Source: an uncultured Ruminococcus sp. | Lineage (GTDB): Bacteria > Bacillota > Clostridia > Oscillospirales > Ruminococcaceae | Reading direction: 5' to 3' | DNA length: 5,187 nt | NCBI GenBank assembly: GCA_902796865.1 | Contig: CADBQZ010000059.1 | Span: 1 to 5,187, forward strand | In this document: positions 1 to 5,187 of the stretch, piece by piece | How positions within the stretch are numbered: position 1 is the first letter of the stretch | Layout: each line of letters opens with the position of its first letter | Translations under genes and position numbers: made by a program | Notes under the pieces: model-generated | Databases searched by the model: none | Told to the model about the DNA's origin: nothing | What the model saw: the letters and a program-made list of their open reading frames with translations, nothing else

Positions 1-28
1 CAGGATTAAGCGTAACTGTATATATCAT
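1..28 (-). CDS. fruK: 1-phosphofructokinase-like PfkB-family sugar kinase, N-terminal 9 codons only (partial)
   Basis: Only the first nine codons lie in the window; they read MIYTVTLNP from an ATG at 28. This is the characteristic opening of 1-phosphofructokinase (FruK) and the related tagatose-6-phosphate kinases (LacC), PfkB-family enzymes; FruK phosphorylates fructose-1-phosphate to fructose-1,6-bisphosphate in the cytoplasm. A good ribosome binding site, AGGAGA, sits at 43-38 on the minus strand, 9 nt before the ATG, which supports a real start. The gene lies 95 nt downstream of sigE in the same direction, behind a probable terminator, so it is probably expressed separately. The call rests on a very short peptide. 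FruK is preferred over LacC by the exact MIYTVTLNP form, but the family is more certain than the substrate. Kinase motifs are outside the window. Confidence 0.68.
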
Positions 29-37
29 TTTTGTATC

Positions 38-43
38 TCTCCT
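38..43 (-). promoter_or_regulatory. Ribosome binding site of the fruK-like gene
   Basis: AGGAGA on the minus strand, 9 nt upstream of the ATG at 28. It directly follows the T-tract of the upstream terminator, so the leader of this gene and the terminator of the sigE operon share almost the same DNA. Confidence 0.75.
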
Positions 44-95
44 AAAAAATATTATATAGGCAATACCTCACAAACTATGTGCGGTACTGCCTATA
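44..95 (-). terminator. Probable rho-independent terminator of the spoIIGA-sigE operon
   Basis: An inverted repeat with arms 55-67 and 83-95 (13 pairs) starts 29 nt after the sigE stop codon. One pair (63/88) is G-U in minus-strand RNA but A-C in plus-strand RNA, so the hairpin is better formed in the minus-strand transcript. After a single mismatch (68/82) the stem continues with 69-72 pairing 78-81 around a 5-nt loop. A run of six T (minus strand, 49-44) follows, about 5 nt beyond the stem. That gap is looser than in a textbook terminator, so read-through or an attenuation role for the following gene is possible. Confidence 0.7.
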
Positions 96-123
96 GAGAT
101 TCTAACATATTTTACGCCTTCGG

Positions 124-834
124 TCAATACTTCTTCTCCAGCTCTGTTCTAAGATTTTTTATTATTTTCTTTTCAAGACGCGATATATAAGACTGTGATA
201 TGCCTATAATATCAGCTACCTCCTTCTGAGTTTTTTCGTTCCCGTCATCAAGTCCGAACCGCATACGCATTATCATTCGCTCCCGTCCTTTTAAAGAATC
301 TACCGCCTCTCTCAGCATACTCCTTTCAGCTTCAGTTTCTATACCACGATTCACTATATCTTCATCTGTGCCGAGAATATCCGACAGCAAAAGCTCATTC
401 CCGTCCCAGTCGATATTCAAAGGTTCGTCAATTGATATTTCGCTTCTATACTGAGATGATTTTCTTAAAAACATAAGTATCTCATTTTCGATACATCTTG
501 AAGCATAAGTCGCAAGTTTTATGTTTTTATCCGGCTTGAAAGTATTTACAGCCTTTATAAGTCCTATAGTTCCTATGGAGATAAGATCTTCGACGCCTGT
601 ACCTGTCGATTCAAATTTTTTTGCTATATATACAACAAGTCTCAGATTATGTACGATAAGCTCCTCCCGTGCAGAATCATCATGCTCTTTCAGACGTTCA
701 AAAGCATCAGCCTCCTCCTGCTTTGAAAGCGGAGGAGGAAGCGTATCGGGACCGTTTATGTAAAAAACATCGCCTGCTGTTTCTTTGAATATAAATGAAT
801 AGATCTTTTTAAGCATTCTCTTAAAACTTCTCAT
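124..834 (-). CDS. sigE: RNA polymerase sporulation sigma factor sigma-E (pro-sigma-E)
   Basis: Sigma-E directs mother-cell transcription after asymmetric division in endospore formers and is made as an inactive proprotein. The product is 236 aa, close to the 239 aa of the Bacillus protein. Residues 1-24 are a basic, hydrophobic propeptide ([16 protein letters not shown]...). By comparison with Bacillus pro-sigma-E the cut should fall near F24/Y25, in [17 protein letters not shown]. Sigma-70 region 2 covers roughly residues 55-125 ([17 protein letters not shown], then [19 protein letters not shown]). The conserved stretch [19 protein letters not shown] lies near residues 134-152, and region 4 ends with the [22 protein letters not shown] near 202-220. 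I chose the ATG at 834 because it has AAAGGA 8 nt upstream and gives a propeptide of family length; a TTG at 870 would add 12 residues and overlap spoIIGA. spoIIGA, its activating protease, lies just upstream with a 13-nt gap. Unusually, sigG does not follow. Confidence 0.98.
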   Translation of the reverse strand: MRSFKRMLKKIYSFIFKETAGDVFYINGPDTLPPPLSKQEEADAFERLKEHDDSAREELIVHNLRLVVYIAKKFESTGTGVEDLISIGTIGLIKAVNTFKPDKNIKLATYASRCIENEILMFLRKSSQYRSEISIDEPLNIDWDGNELLLSDILGTDEDIVNRGIETEAERSMLREAVDSLKGRERMIMRMRFGLDDGNEKTQKEVADIIGISQSYISRLEKKIIKNLRTELEKKY

Positions 835-842
835 CTGCTTTT

Positions 843-848
843 TCCTTT
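843..848 (-). promoter_or_regulatory. sigE ribosome binding site, overlapping the spoIIGA stop
   Basis: AAAGGA on the minus strand, 8 nt before the ATG at 834. Its first base is the last base of the spoIIGA TGA (850-848). The overlap suggests translational coupling and decides the sigE start against the upstream TTG at 870. Confidence 0.8.
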
Positions 849-1672
849 CATAAAAGAATTTTCGGATCAAATATTATCTTTGTATCTCTCCCGGCAAGTC
901 CCACAAGTACATCTTTGCTCTGGCTTATACCGCTTTCTGTTTCGGTTATTATAAGGCTTTGAGGTTCAAATACAGGTATAAGTCCGCTTTCACTTATCGT
1001 ACTGTAAGGTATAAGTCTGAACCCATATTCACTGTACAAAAGTTCAGGTTCTTTGAGCGGAAGTGACTCAAACCCGAATGCCGACTGAGGACATATCACA
1101 ACAGGTCTTCCGGTAAAAACGTCTGTGAGGTTATTACCTGTATCAGCTATTCCATCAAGAGTTACAGTTTTTCCTCTGTATGTTACAGACACTCTGTATT
1201 TTTTTGAACAGTCAGTCTTTTTATCCATAAAACAGCGCATAAGATATATCACACCATATGCCGCCGCTGTAAAAACAACAAGGCTTAGCAATGAAAAATC
1301 AACATAAAAATAAGAATTGTTGAAAGCCATGAATGACGGTTTAAATATCATATAAAGCAGCAGTACCGCTCCGGCAAAAATAAAATTTATTATGTAAAAA
1401 TACAGCAGCAGCCGCAAAAAACCTCTTATGTCACGTTTTCCAAAGGCTGTAAAAGTAATAACGGCTGCGGCTGTCAGCTTTATTATAAGCGACAGCAAAA
1501 AACTACCCGACGGCAGGATAATCGTGAGCGAAAATAAACTCCCTGTCACCGACGCAAAAATACACCTTGATGTTTTAAGAAGTGTATGGGTGAATTTTGC
1601 AGTCGCTTTAAGAAGGAAAAAATTCACATAGATATTGAGTACTATAAGTACATCAAGATAAATGGTCTTCAT
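848..1672 (-). CDS. spoIIGA: SpoIIGA, membrane aspartic protease that processes pro-sigma-E
   Basis: SpoIIGA sits in the sporulation septum and removes the sigma-E propeptide when signalled by SpoIIR from the forespore. The 274-residue product has about five hydrophobic segments in its N-terminal half (roughly residues 3-21, 34-48, 56-76, 84-108 and 122-144), then a soluble domain. The domain carries the aspartic protease signature [11 protein letters not shown] with the catalytic Asp at about residue 177; Bacillus has DSGN here. Further on comes [18 protein letters not shown] (about 218-235), a conserved RLIPY region of the family, followed by a C-terminal stretch ending FDPKILL. The ATG at 1672 was chosen because AAAGGTGA lies 5 nt upstream. 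A GTG at 1681 would add three residues but falls inside that ribosome binding site. The gene directly precedes sigE, its substrate, and is the first gene after a Spo0A-type promoter. Confidence 0.97.
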   Translation of the reverse strand: MKTIYLDVLIVLNIYVNFFLLKATAKFTHTLLKTSRCIFASVTGSLFSLTIILPSGSFLLSLIIKLTAAAVITFTAFGKRDIRGFLRLLLYFYIINFIFAGAVLLLYMIFKPSFMAFNNSYFYVDFSLLSLVVFTAAAYGVIYLMRCFMDKKTDCSKKYRVSVTYRGKTVTLDGIADTGNNLTDVFTGRPVVICPQSAFGFESLPLKEPELLYSEYGFRLIPYSTISESGLIPVFEPQSLIITETESGISQSKDVLVGLAGRDTKIIFDPKILL

Positions 1673-1677
1673 ACTGC

Positions 1678-1685
1678 TCACCTTT
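1678..1685 (-). promoter_or_regulatory. spoIIGA ribosome binding site
   Basis: AAAGGTGA on the minus strand, 5 nt before the ATG at 1672. It contains the alternative GTG start at 1681, which makes that GTG an unlikely initiation codon. Confidence 0.75.
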
Positions 1686-1716
1686 AAACTGCCGTTATGC
1701 GTTCGGATATGTATAT

Positions 1717-1751
1717 ATTATAAGCCTGTCTTGCAGGAGATTTCAGTCGAA
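1717..1751 (-). promoter_or_regulatory. spoIIG-type promoter: sigma-A -10 with a Spo0A box over a 22-bp-spaced -35
   Basis: On the minus strand an exact TATAAT lies at 1722-1717. Twenty-two bp upstream is TCGACT (1750-1745), 4 of 6 to the TTGACA -35. That hexamer is inside TTCGACT (1751-1745), whose complement AGTCGAA matches the Spo0A box TGTCGAA at 6 of 7 positions. At the normal 17-bp spacing there is no good -35 (TGAAAT). A 22-bp spacer with a Spo0A site over the -35 is the known arrangement of the Bacillus subtilis spoIIG promoter, which makes this reading likely. Transcription should start near 1710, giving a leader of about 38 nt. Confidence 0.72.
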
Positions 1752-1887
1752 AAGAAGAATGAAGTAAAAATAAAATTTCTCAAACAACAGATTTATGAAT
1801 ACACCAAAAATAAAGCTTTCATTTTATGATAAGATGTCAGATTTTTATTGCTTTTTGCTAAAACATTACAATATATGTAGAAAATGA

Positions 1888-1916
1888 TTGACTTTGCTTC
1901 CATGATATATTATAAT
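1888..1916 (+). promoter_or_regulatory. Sigma-A promoter of the pectate lyase operon
   Basis: TTGACT (1888-1893) and an exact TATAAT (1911-1916) are separated by 17 bp, which is near-consensus for the housekeeping sigma factor. A/T-rich DNA lies upstream. The expected start near 1923 gives a leader of about 54 nt before the ATG at 1977. So strong a core suggests constitutive or repressor-controlled expression; no clear operator is visible. Confidence 0.82.
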
Positions 1917-1962
1917 AATAATATAATTTAGAATGGTAAAATATTTTCACATCTACGAAGAA

Positions 1963-1968
1963 AAGGAG
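1963..1968 (+). promoter_or_regulatory. Ribosome binding site of the pectate lyase gene
   Basis: AAGGAG, 8 nt before the ATG at 1977. It fixes the start, which also begins a typical signal peptide. Confidence 0.85.
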
Positions 1969-1976
1969 TATCGCAT

Positions 1977-4928
1977 ATGAAAAAAATTAAATTTAAAAAA
2001 CTGCTTGCCGGGGCTTTTGCAGCAGCCGTATCGCTAGTCTCGCTTCAGATACCTATGGAATACAATAAGCCGGAGTTTTCCGCAGAAGCTGCTTCGACAG
2101 ACTATCCGCCGCAGCTTATGAATCTGTCTGTATATGACAATTCAAAAAATCTGACAGCTTCATCAAAGGACGACAAGGCATCATGTACCTATGCGGCTGC
2201 AAGCGGCACACTAAATGAACAGTGGAGGATCGACTACTGTGGAAACGATTCAAACGGAAACTACTATAAGATCGTAAATCAGGCATCGGGCCGTCTTCTT
2301 ACCCCAAGCGGCTATGACGCATCAGCCGGAAAGGAAGCTGTGATATTCGGCAATGAAAATGATAAGTCACAGTACTGGTATATATCAGCGGTTTCAGAAG
2401 ATAAGAAGAATAACGACCTGTACTACAAAATAACAAACTACAAAAACAATTCACTTGCACTTACTTCAGGAAGTGTTACAACTCTAAGTAATTATTCAGG
2501 CTCCAATAACCAAAAATGGCTTTTGAACAGCGCAGGACTTCAAGGGTTTGCCGGTTATTGTAAAAACGATAATGAAGGCAGTATAAAAGCCGGAGACATT
2601 GGCGGCGCTTTGGGTCAGACGGTCGAAGTTTCGACATTCAACGATCTAAAAAAATACGCCGAATCAACAACGCCCTACACTATCATAGTAAACAATAATA
2701 TATCAGTCAACACTCTTGATCTCAACGGCGATCATCTTATGTGCAAAGCCGGAAGGATATATGTCAAGGATAATAAAACTATCATCGGAAGCTATTCAAA
2801 ACATACTCTTTTCAATGTTCAGTTCTGTACTGCGAACAATGCCGGAAGCAATATAATAATCAAAAACTTTGATATGCAGCATGATAAAAACTCCAACAAT
2901 AACGATAACATAATCTGCTATTTCGGTGCAGGTGAAAACATCTGGGTAGATCATGTTACCTTTACCGGACATAATGAAAAGCTTGATTCAAGCGGCAATT
3001 ACAATAAATATGGAAACAACGGCTCTGCAAATGTTGTTGATGAAGACAAATTCCTTGCCTGCTGTTACGATGCTGACTACTGTACAGTATCAGAATCCAG
3101 CTTCGGAGCGCACGAATACGGTCTTATATTAGGCTATCCATCTGACGATGCAGCATCAAAAGCATCATATGACAACTTTCCTCGTATGTCTATCATAGGA
3201 AACAGATTCAATTATACTATCACGAGAGGTCCCGGACTTATGAGATGGGGCTACTACCACTCTCTCAATAACTATGTAAGCAATTTCAGCATGGGCTATA
3301 CAGTGCATTCGGGATCTGATATATACGCTGAAAACTGCTATTACGAAAAAGGCGGCAACGTTATCTGCGACTGGAATCAGATAACATATCCGGGAGCTTA
3401 TGCCGAAACAGGATCAAAGTCATCCGGTTGCTCCAGAACGACTCTTGCTGAATGTCAGAGTTCATCCCAAAAAGGAAGTGCTACCGCTTCCTCATTCCGT
3501 CCGACAAACAACTATACTTATAAAACATTGTCAGCAGACAACGCAAGATCATTTACATCGGCATACAGCGGATGCCAGTCTGACAAAAATAACTATAAAT
3601 ATGTCACAAGCTCATCTGCCGGCATTCCATCGGCTTATTATATGTCAGGTCCTTCAGACGGCTGGGCTGAAGTGATAACTCCTGCTTCTATGCCTATAGA
3701 TGCGTACTTCCAGATAAAAAATGTAAACAGCGGACTTTGCCTTGATGTTGACGGCGCAGCTGCTGCAAACGGCACTAATGTTCAGCAGTGGGGAGCAGAT
3801 GCTTCATCACCTGCGGTACAGAACACATGGAGATTTGTTCCGTCCGACGAAGAGAATTACTACTATATCCAGTCTATGGTCGGCGACAAGACCTATGTTC
3901 TTGATGTTACAGGCGGAAAATCCGCAAACGGCACAAACATTGAGATCTATAAATTCAAAGCAAACAACAATCAAAAATTCATGATAACTAAAAACTCTGA
4001 CGGCACTTATAAAATACGTCCGAAAGTAGGAAACGGTTCAGCAATGCTGGAAATAGCAAGCGCATCGACATCATCGGGCGCAAATGCCGCCCTATGGGAA
4101 AACACAGGTTCTTCCTGTCAGGACTGGACCTTTACAGAAGTGACCTTCAACGGTGAATCTATGGATACATCTGTTATGTATATGTTCAAAAATTCCAATT
4201 CCGGTCTTTATATGGAAGTAAAGGACGGAAGCGATTCAGACAATGCGAATATCCAGCAATGGGGCGCAAACGGTACAGGTCCGAATAGGTCGGGCGAATG
4301 GAACTCATGGAAGCTAAAAGCCGCTACAGGTGATCTTTACTACATCGTTTCAAACCTTGCAGGCGGAAGATACATAAATATCAACAATGACAATGCCGAA
4401 CTGCTTACATATAACAAATCGACAAATACACAGATGATGAGATTTGTAAAGAATCCGGACGGAAGCTATCTTATCGTTCCGAGAACAGGCTTCAACAAGA
4501 CCTCTAACAGATACACAAAGGCTCTTGAAGTTGCAAACGCTTCATCAGCAGCAGGCGGAAACGTACAGGCCTATACAGTAAACGGAAACGCTTGTCAGAA
4601 TTGGGTGATAGAAACATTCACTACAACAAAGGCAACGACTGCGGCTGTAACAACGACCACGACTACCACGACTACTACAGCTTCAACGACTTCAACAGCA
4701 CCTGTTACGACAACACACACAGTCACTACCGAAGTCGGACCTCCATATCTTATAGGCGATGTGGATAGAAACGGCAGAATGAACATTGACGATGTGATAA
4801 CACTCCAGAAATATCTCGTGAAAAAGGAAACTGTTATCGGTTATGCCGCCTCTGACATGAACGGTGACGGAAAAATAAATGTATTTGACCTTGTGATCTT
4901 GAAACGCTGGCACGCAAAAAGGACATAA
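1977..4928 (+). CDS. Secreted cellulosomal pectate lyase (PL1) with three ricin-type trefoil modules and a dockerin
   Basis: A 983-residue exported enzyme predicted to cleave pectic polygalacturonate by beta-elimination while attached to a cellulosome. Residues 1 to about 39 are a signal peptide (MKKIKFKKLLAG..., possible cut near AEA/AS). Residues about 43-186 form a ricin-type trefoil with three QxW-like repeats (NEQWRI, SQYWYI, NQKWLL). Residues about 190-560 form the PL1 beta-helix, with NIWVDHVTF (321-329), DEDKFLACCYDADYCTVS (355-372) and TRGPGLMRWGYYHSLNNYV (416-434); R417 aligns with the catalytic arginine of PelC. Two CBM13-like trefoils follow (about 575-722 and 731-881), then a Thr-rich linker (882-920) and a type I dockerin (about 924-980). 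By manual alignment A361 and Y381 replace a usual calcium-binding Asp and a conserved Lys, so activity or substrate may differ from classical pectate lyases. The esterase gene follows at 18 nt with no terminator between. Confidence 0.93.
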   Translation: MKKIKFKKLLAGAFAAAVSLVSLQIPMEYNKPEFSAEAASTDYPPQLMNLSVYDNSKNLTASSKDDKASCTYAAASGTLNEQWRIDYCGNDSNGNYYKIVNQASGRLLTPSGYDASAGKEAVIFGNENDKSQYWYISAVSEDKKNNDLYYKITNYKNNSLALTSGSVTTLSNYSGSNNQKWLLNSAGLQGFAGYCKNDNEGSIKAGDIGGALGQTVEVSTFNDLKKYAESTTPYTIIVNNNISVNTLDLNGDHLMCKAGRIYVKDNKTIIGSYSKHTLFNVQFCTANNAGSNIIIKNFDMQHDKNSNNNDNIICYFGAGENIWVDHVTFTGHNEKLDSSGNYNKYGNNGSANVVDEDKFLACCYDADYCTVSESSFGAHEYGLILGYPSDDAASKASYDNFPRMSIIGNRFNYTITRGPGLMRWGYYHSLNNYVSNFSMGYTVHSGSDIYAENCYYEKGGNVICDWNQITYPGAYAETGSKSSGCSRTTLAECQSSSQKGSATASSFRPTNNYTYKTLSADNARSFTSAYSGCQSDKNNYKYVTSSSAGIPSAYYMSGPSDGWAEVITPASMPIDAYFQIKNVNSGLCLDVDGAAAANGTNVQQWGADASSPAVQNTWRFVPSDEENYYYIQSMVGDKTYVLDVTGGKSANGTNIEIYKFKANNNQKFMITKNSDGTYKIRPKVGNGSAMLEIASASTSSGANAALWENTGSSCQDWTFTEVTFNGESMDTSVMYMFKNSNSGLYMEVKDGSDSDNANIQQWGANGTGPNRSGEWNSWKLKAATGDLYYIVSNLAGGRYININNDNAELLTYNKSTNTQMMRFVKNPDGSYLIVPRTGFNKTSNRYTKALEVANASSAAGGNVQAYTVNGNACQNWVIETFTTTKATTAAVTTTTTTTTTTASTTSTAPVTTTHTVTTEVGPPYLIGDVDRNGRMNIDDVITLQKYLVKKETVIGYAASDMNGDGKINVFDLVILKRWHAKRT
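4620..4736 (+). repeat. Threonine-rich low-complexity linker (ACN codon repeat) inside the lyase gene
   Basis: Residues 882-920 are mostly Thr with some Ala, Val and Ser, including ten consecutive Thr at 892-901 (4650-4679). It separates the last trefoil from the dockerin, as expected for a flexible, possibly O-glycosylated linker. The Thr codons are mixed (ACA, ACG, ACC, ACT), so it is not a uniform trinucleotide microsatellite and is probably maintained at protein level. It also produces spurious Val-rich open frames on the opposite strand. Confidence 0.85.
4740..4916 (+). other. Type I dockerin domain coding segment at the C-terminus of the lyase
   Basis: Two EF-hand-like calcium loops are visible. 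The first, GDVDRNGRMNIDD, has ligands at D928, D930, N932, N936 and D939. The second, SDMNGDGKINVFD, has D960, N962, D964, N968 and D971. Each is followed by a helix (VITLQKYLVKK and LVILKRWHAKR). Dockerins bind cohesins on a scaffoldin, so this segment predicts display of the lyase on a cellulosome. The putative recognition residues at loop positions 10/11 differ between repeats (I-D against V-F), which suggests the two halves are not interchangeable. Confidence 0.92.
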
Positions 4929-4932
4929 ATGA

Positions 4933-4939
4933 AGGTAGG
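4933..4939 (+). promoter_or_regulatory. Ribosome binding site of the SGNH esterase gene
   Basis: AGGTAGG ends 7 nt before the ATG at 4947. An in-frame ATG at 4929 also has a possible site (AAAGGA inside the end of the lyase gene), but it would add six residues in front of a canonical signal peptide, so 4947 is preferred. Confidence 0.6.
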
Positions 4940-4946
4940 CTTCTAT

Positions 4947-5187
4947 ATGAAAACAAAAAAACTATTGGCTTTTATCAGTACCGCTGTCTGCTCGGCAGCA
5001 TTGCTGATGCCGTCTTATCCGGCGATCGGTGACACAAAGAGTGATACTGTAAAGATAATGTCAATTGGCGACTCGATAACCGACGGTTACGGAACAGACG
5101 GCTCTTACAGAAAATTTTTGTATCACGAGCTGACACAAAAGGGATATGATATCGACATGGTAGGTCCCGTATGGAACTTGGGAGATG
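4947..5187 (+). CDS. Secreted SGNH/GDSL esterase, carbohydrate esterase family 3-like (partial, 3' end outside window)
   Basis: Eighty codons are present and the frame stays open to the window end. Residues 1 to about 28 form a signal peptide (MKTKKLLAFISTAVCSAALL...). The block I SGNH motif follows as IMSIGDSITDGYGTDGSY, with the nucleophile Ser at residue 43, then FLYHELTQKGYDIDMVGP. This opening resembles CE3 acetylxylan esterases and related polysaccharide acetylesterases, which remove O-acetyl groups from plant cell-wall polymers. The catalytic Asp/His block and any dockerin would lie outside the window. The gene starts 18 nt after the lyase stop with no promoter or terminator between, so co-transcription is likely, and deacetylation would help the lyase reach acetylated pectin or associated xylan. 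The SGNH fold is secure; the exact substrate is not. Confidence 0.87.
   Translation, partial: MKTKKLLAFISTAVCSAALLMPSYPAIGDTKSDTVKIMSIGDSITDGYGTDGSYRKFLYHELTQKGYDIDMVGPVWNLGD

Larger units (their letters stand above)
1673..1976. other. Divergent intergenic region between spoIIGA and the pectate lyase gene
   Basis: About 300 nt without a gene. The left part holds the spoIIGA leader and promoter, the right part the lyase promoter and a leader of roughly 54 nt with its ribosome binding site. The stretch in between (about 1752-1887) is strongly A/T rich, with A-runs and T-runs that could act as UP-element or bent DNA. An AAAGCTTT palindrome (1813-1820) with imperfect A/T flanks is present, but nothing convincing as an operator. 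I see no RNA gene, riboswitch or terminator here. Confidence 0.7.

Noticed and set aside
521..763. 80-codon open frame on the plus strand inside sigE
   Set aside because: It lies wholly antisense to the strongly conserved sigE coding sequence, has no family resemblance and is Ser-rich as expected for a shadow frame.
835..870. TTG start at 870 for sigE, giving a 23-bp overlap with spoIIGA
   Set aside because: ATG at 834 has a well-spaced AAAGGA and yields the expected propeptide length; the TTG has no comparable ribosome site.
1803..1830. Hairpin or operator around the AAAGCTTT palindrome
   Set aside because: The perfect core is only 8 bp and the flanking A/T matches are interrupted by two mismatches, too weak to call.
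1832..1841. Second Spo0A box (TGTCAGA) in the intergenic region
   Set aside because: Only 5 of 7 positions match and it is far from the promoter elements, so it is within chance expectation for A/T-rich DNA.
3400..3984. Plus-strand open frames of 80-91 codons in other frames within the lyase
   Set aside because: They fall within the continuous 983-residue coding sequence, carry no recognisable domain and are compositionally odd (Gln/His/Thr rich).
4650..4679. Trinucleotide microsatellite or phase-variable repeat
   Set aside because: All four Thr codons are mixed, so there is no uniform repeat unit prone to slippage, and triplet changes would not shift the frame.
4595..4913. Two minus-strand open frames (one Val-rich) opposite the end of the lyase gene
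   Set aside because: They are reverse-strand readings of the Thr-rich linker and dockerin; the poly-Val stretch is simply the complement of Thr codons.
4929..4946. ATG at 4929 as start of the esterase
   Set aside because: It would place MKVGFY before a canonical signal peptide; the ATG at 4947 with AGGTAGG fits better, though 4929 cannot be fully excluded.

Overview
The window looks like chromosomal DNA of an anaerobic, cellulosome-forming Firmicute close to Ruminococcus (rumen or gut Oscillospiraceae). This is inferred from three things: endospore-lineage genes (SpoIIGA and sigma-E), a secreted polysaccharide lyase ending in a type I dockerin, and moderately AT-rich DNA with AAGGAG-type ribosome binding sites. 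The species cannot be fixed from the sequence alone.

Left half (minus strand, reading right to left). A Spo0A/sigma-A type promoter near 1717-1751 drives spoIIGA (848-1672) and then sigE (124-834), separated by 13 nt. SpoIIGA is the membrane aspartic protease that activates pro-sigma-E, and sigE encodes that proprotein, so the pair is a complete activation module for the mother-cell sigma factor. A hairpin plus U-tract (44-95) closes the operon. The next gene, which starts at 28 and runs off the window, begins like a 1-phosphofructokinase (PfkB family), not like sigG, the usual third gene of this cluster.

Middle (1673-1976). A divergent, AT-rich intergenic region of about 300 bp carries the spoIIGA promoter facing left and a near-consensus sigma-A promoter (TTGACT-17-TATAAT) facing right.

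Right half (plus strand). A 983-residue secreted pectate lyase (1977-4928) has the order signal peptide, ricin-type beta-trefoil, PL1 parallel beta-helix, two further ricin-type (CBM13-like) trefoils, Thr-rich linker, dockerin. Eighteen nt after its stop, a secreted SGNH/GDSL esterase resembling carbohydrate esterase family 3 begins (4947) and runs off the end. The two probably form a pectin/hemicellulose-degrading operon: the lyase is docked on a cellulosome and the esterase removes acetyl groups.

I see no clearly undescribed system. The most notable points are apparent substitutions at usually conserved PL1 calcium-site and lysine positions, the retention of a Bacillus-like 22-bp spaced Spo0A promoter, and the absence of sigG directly after sigE. 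No tRNA, rRNA, CRISPR array or insertion sequence was seen.
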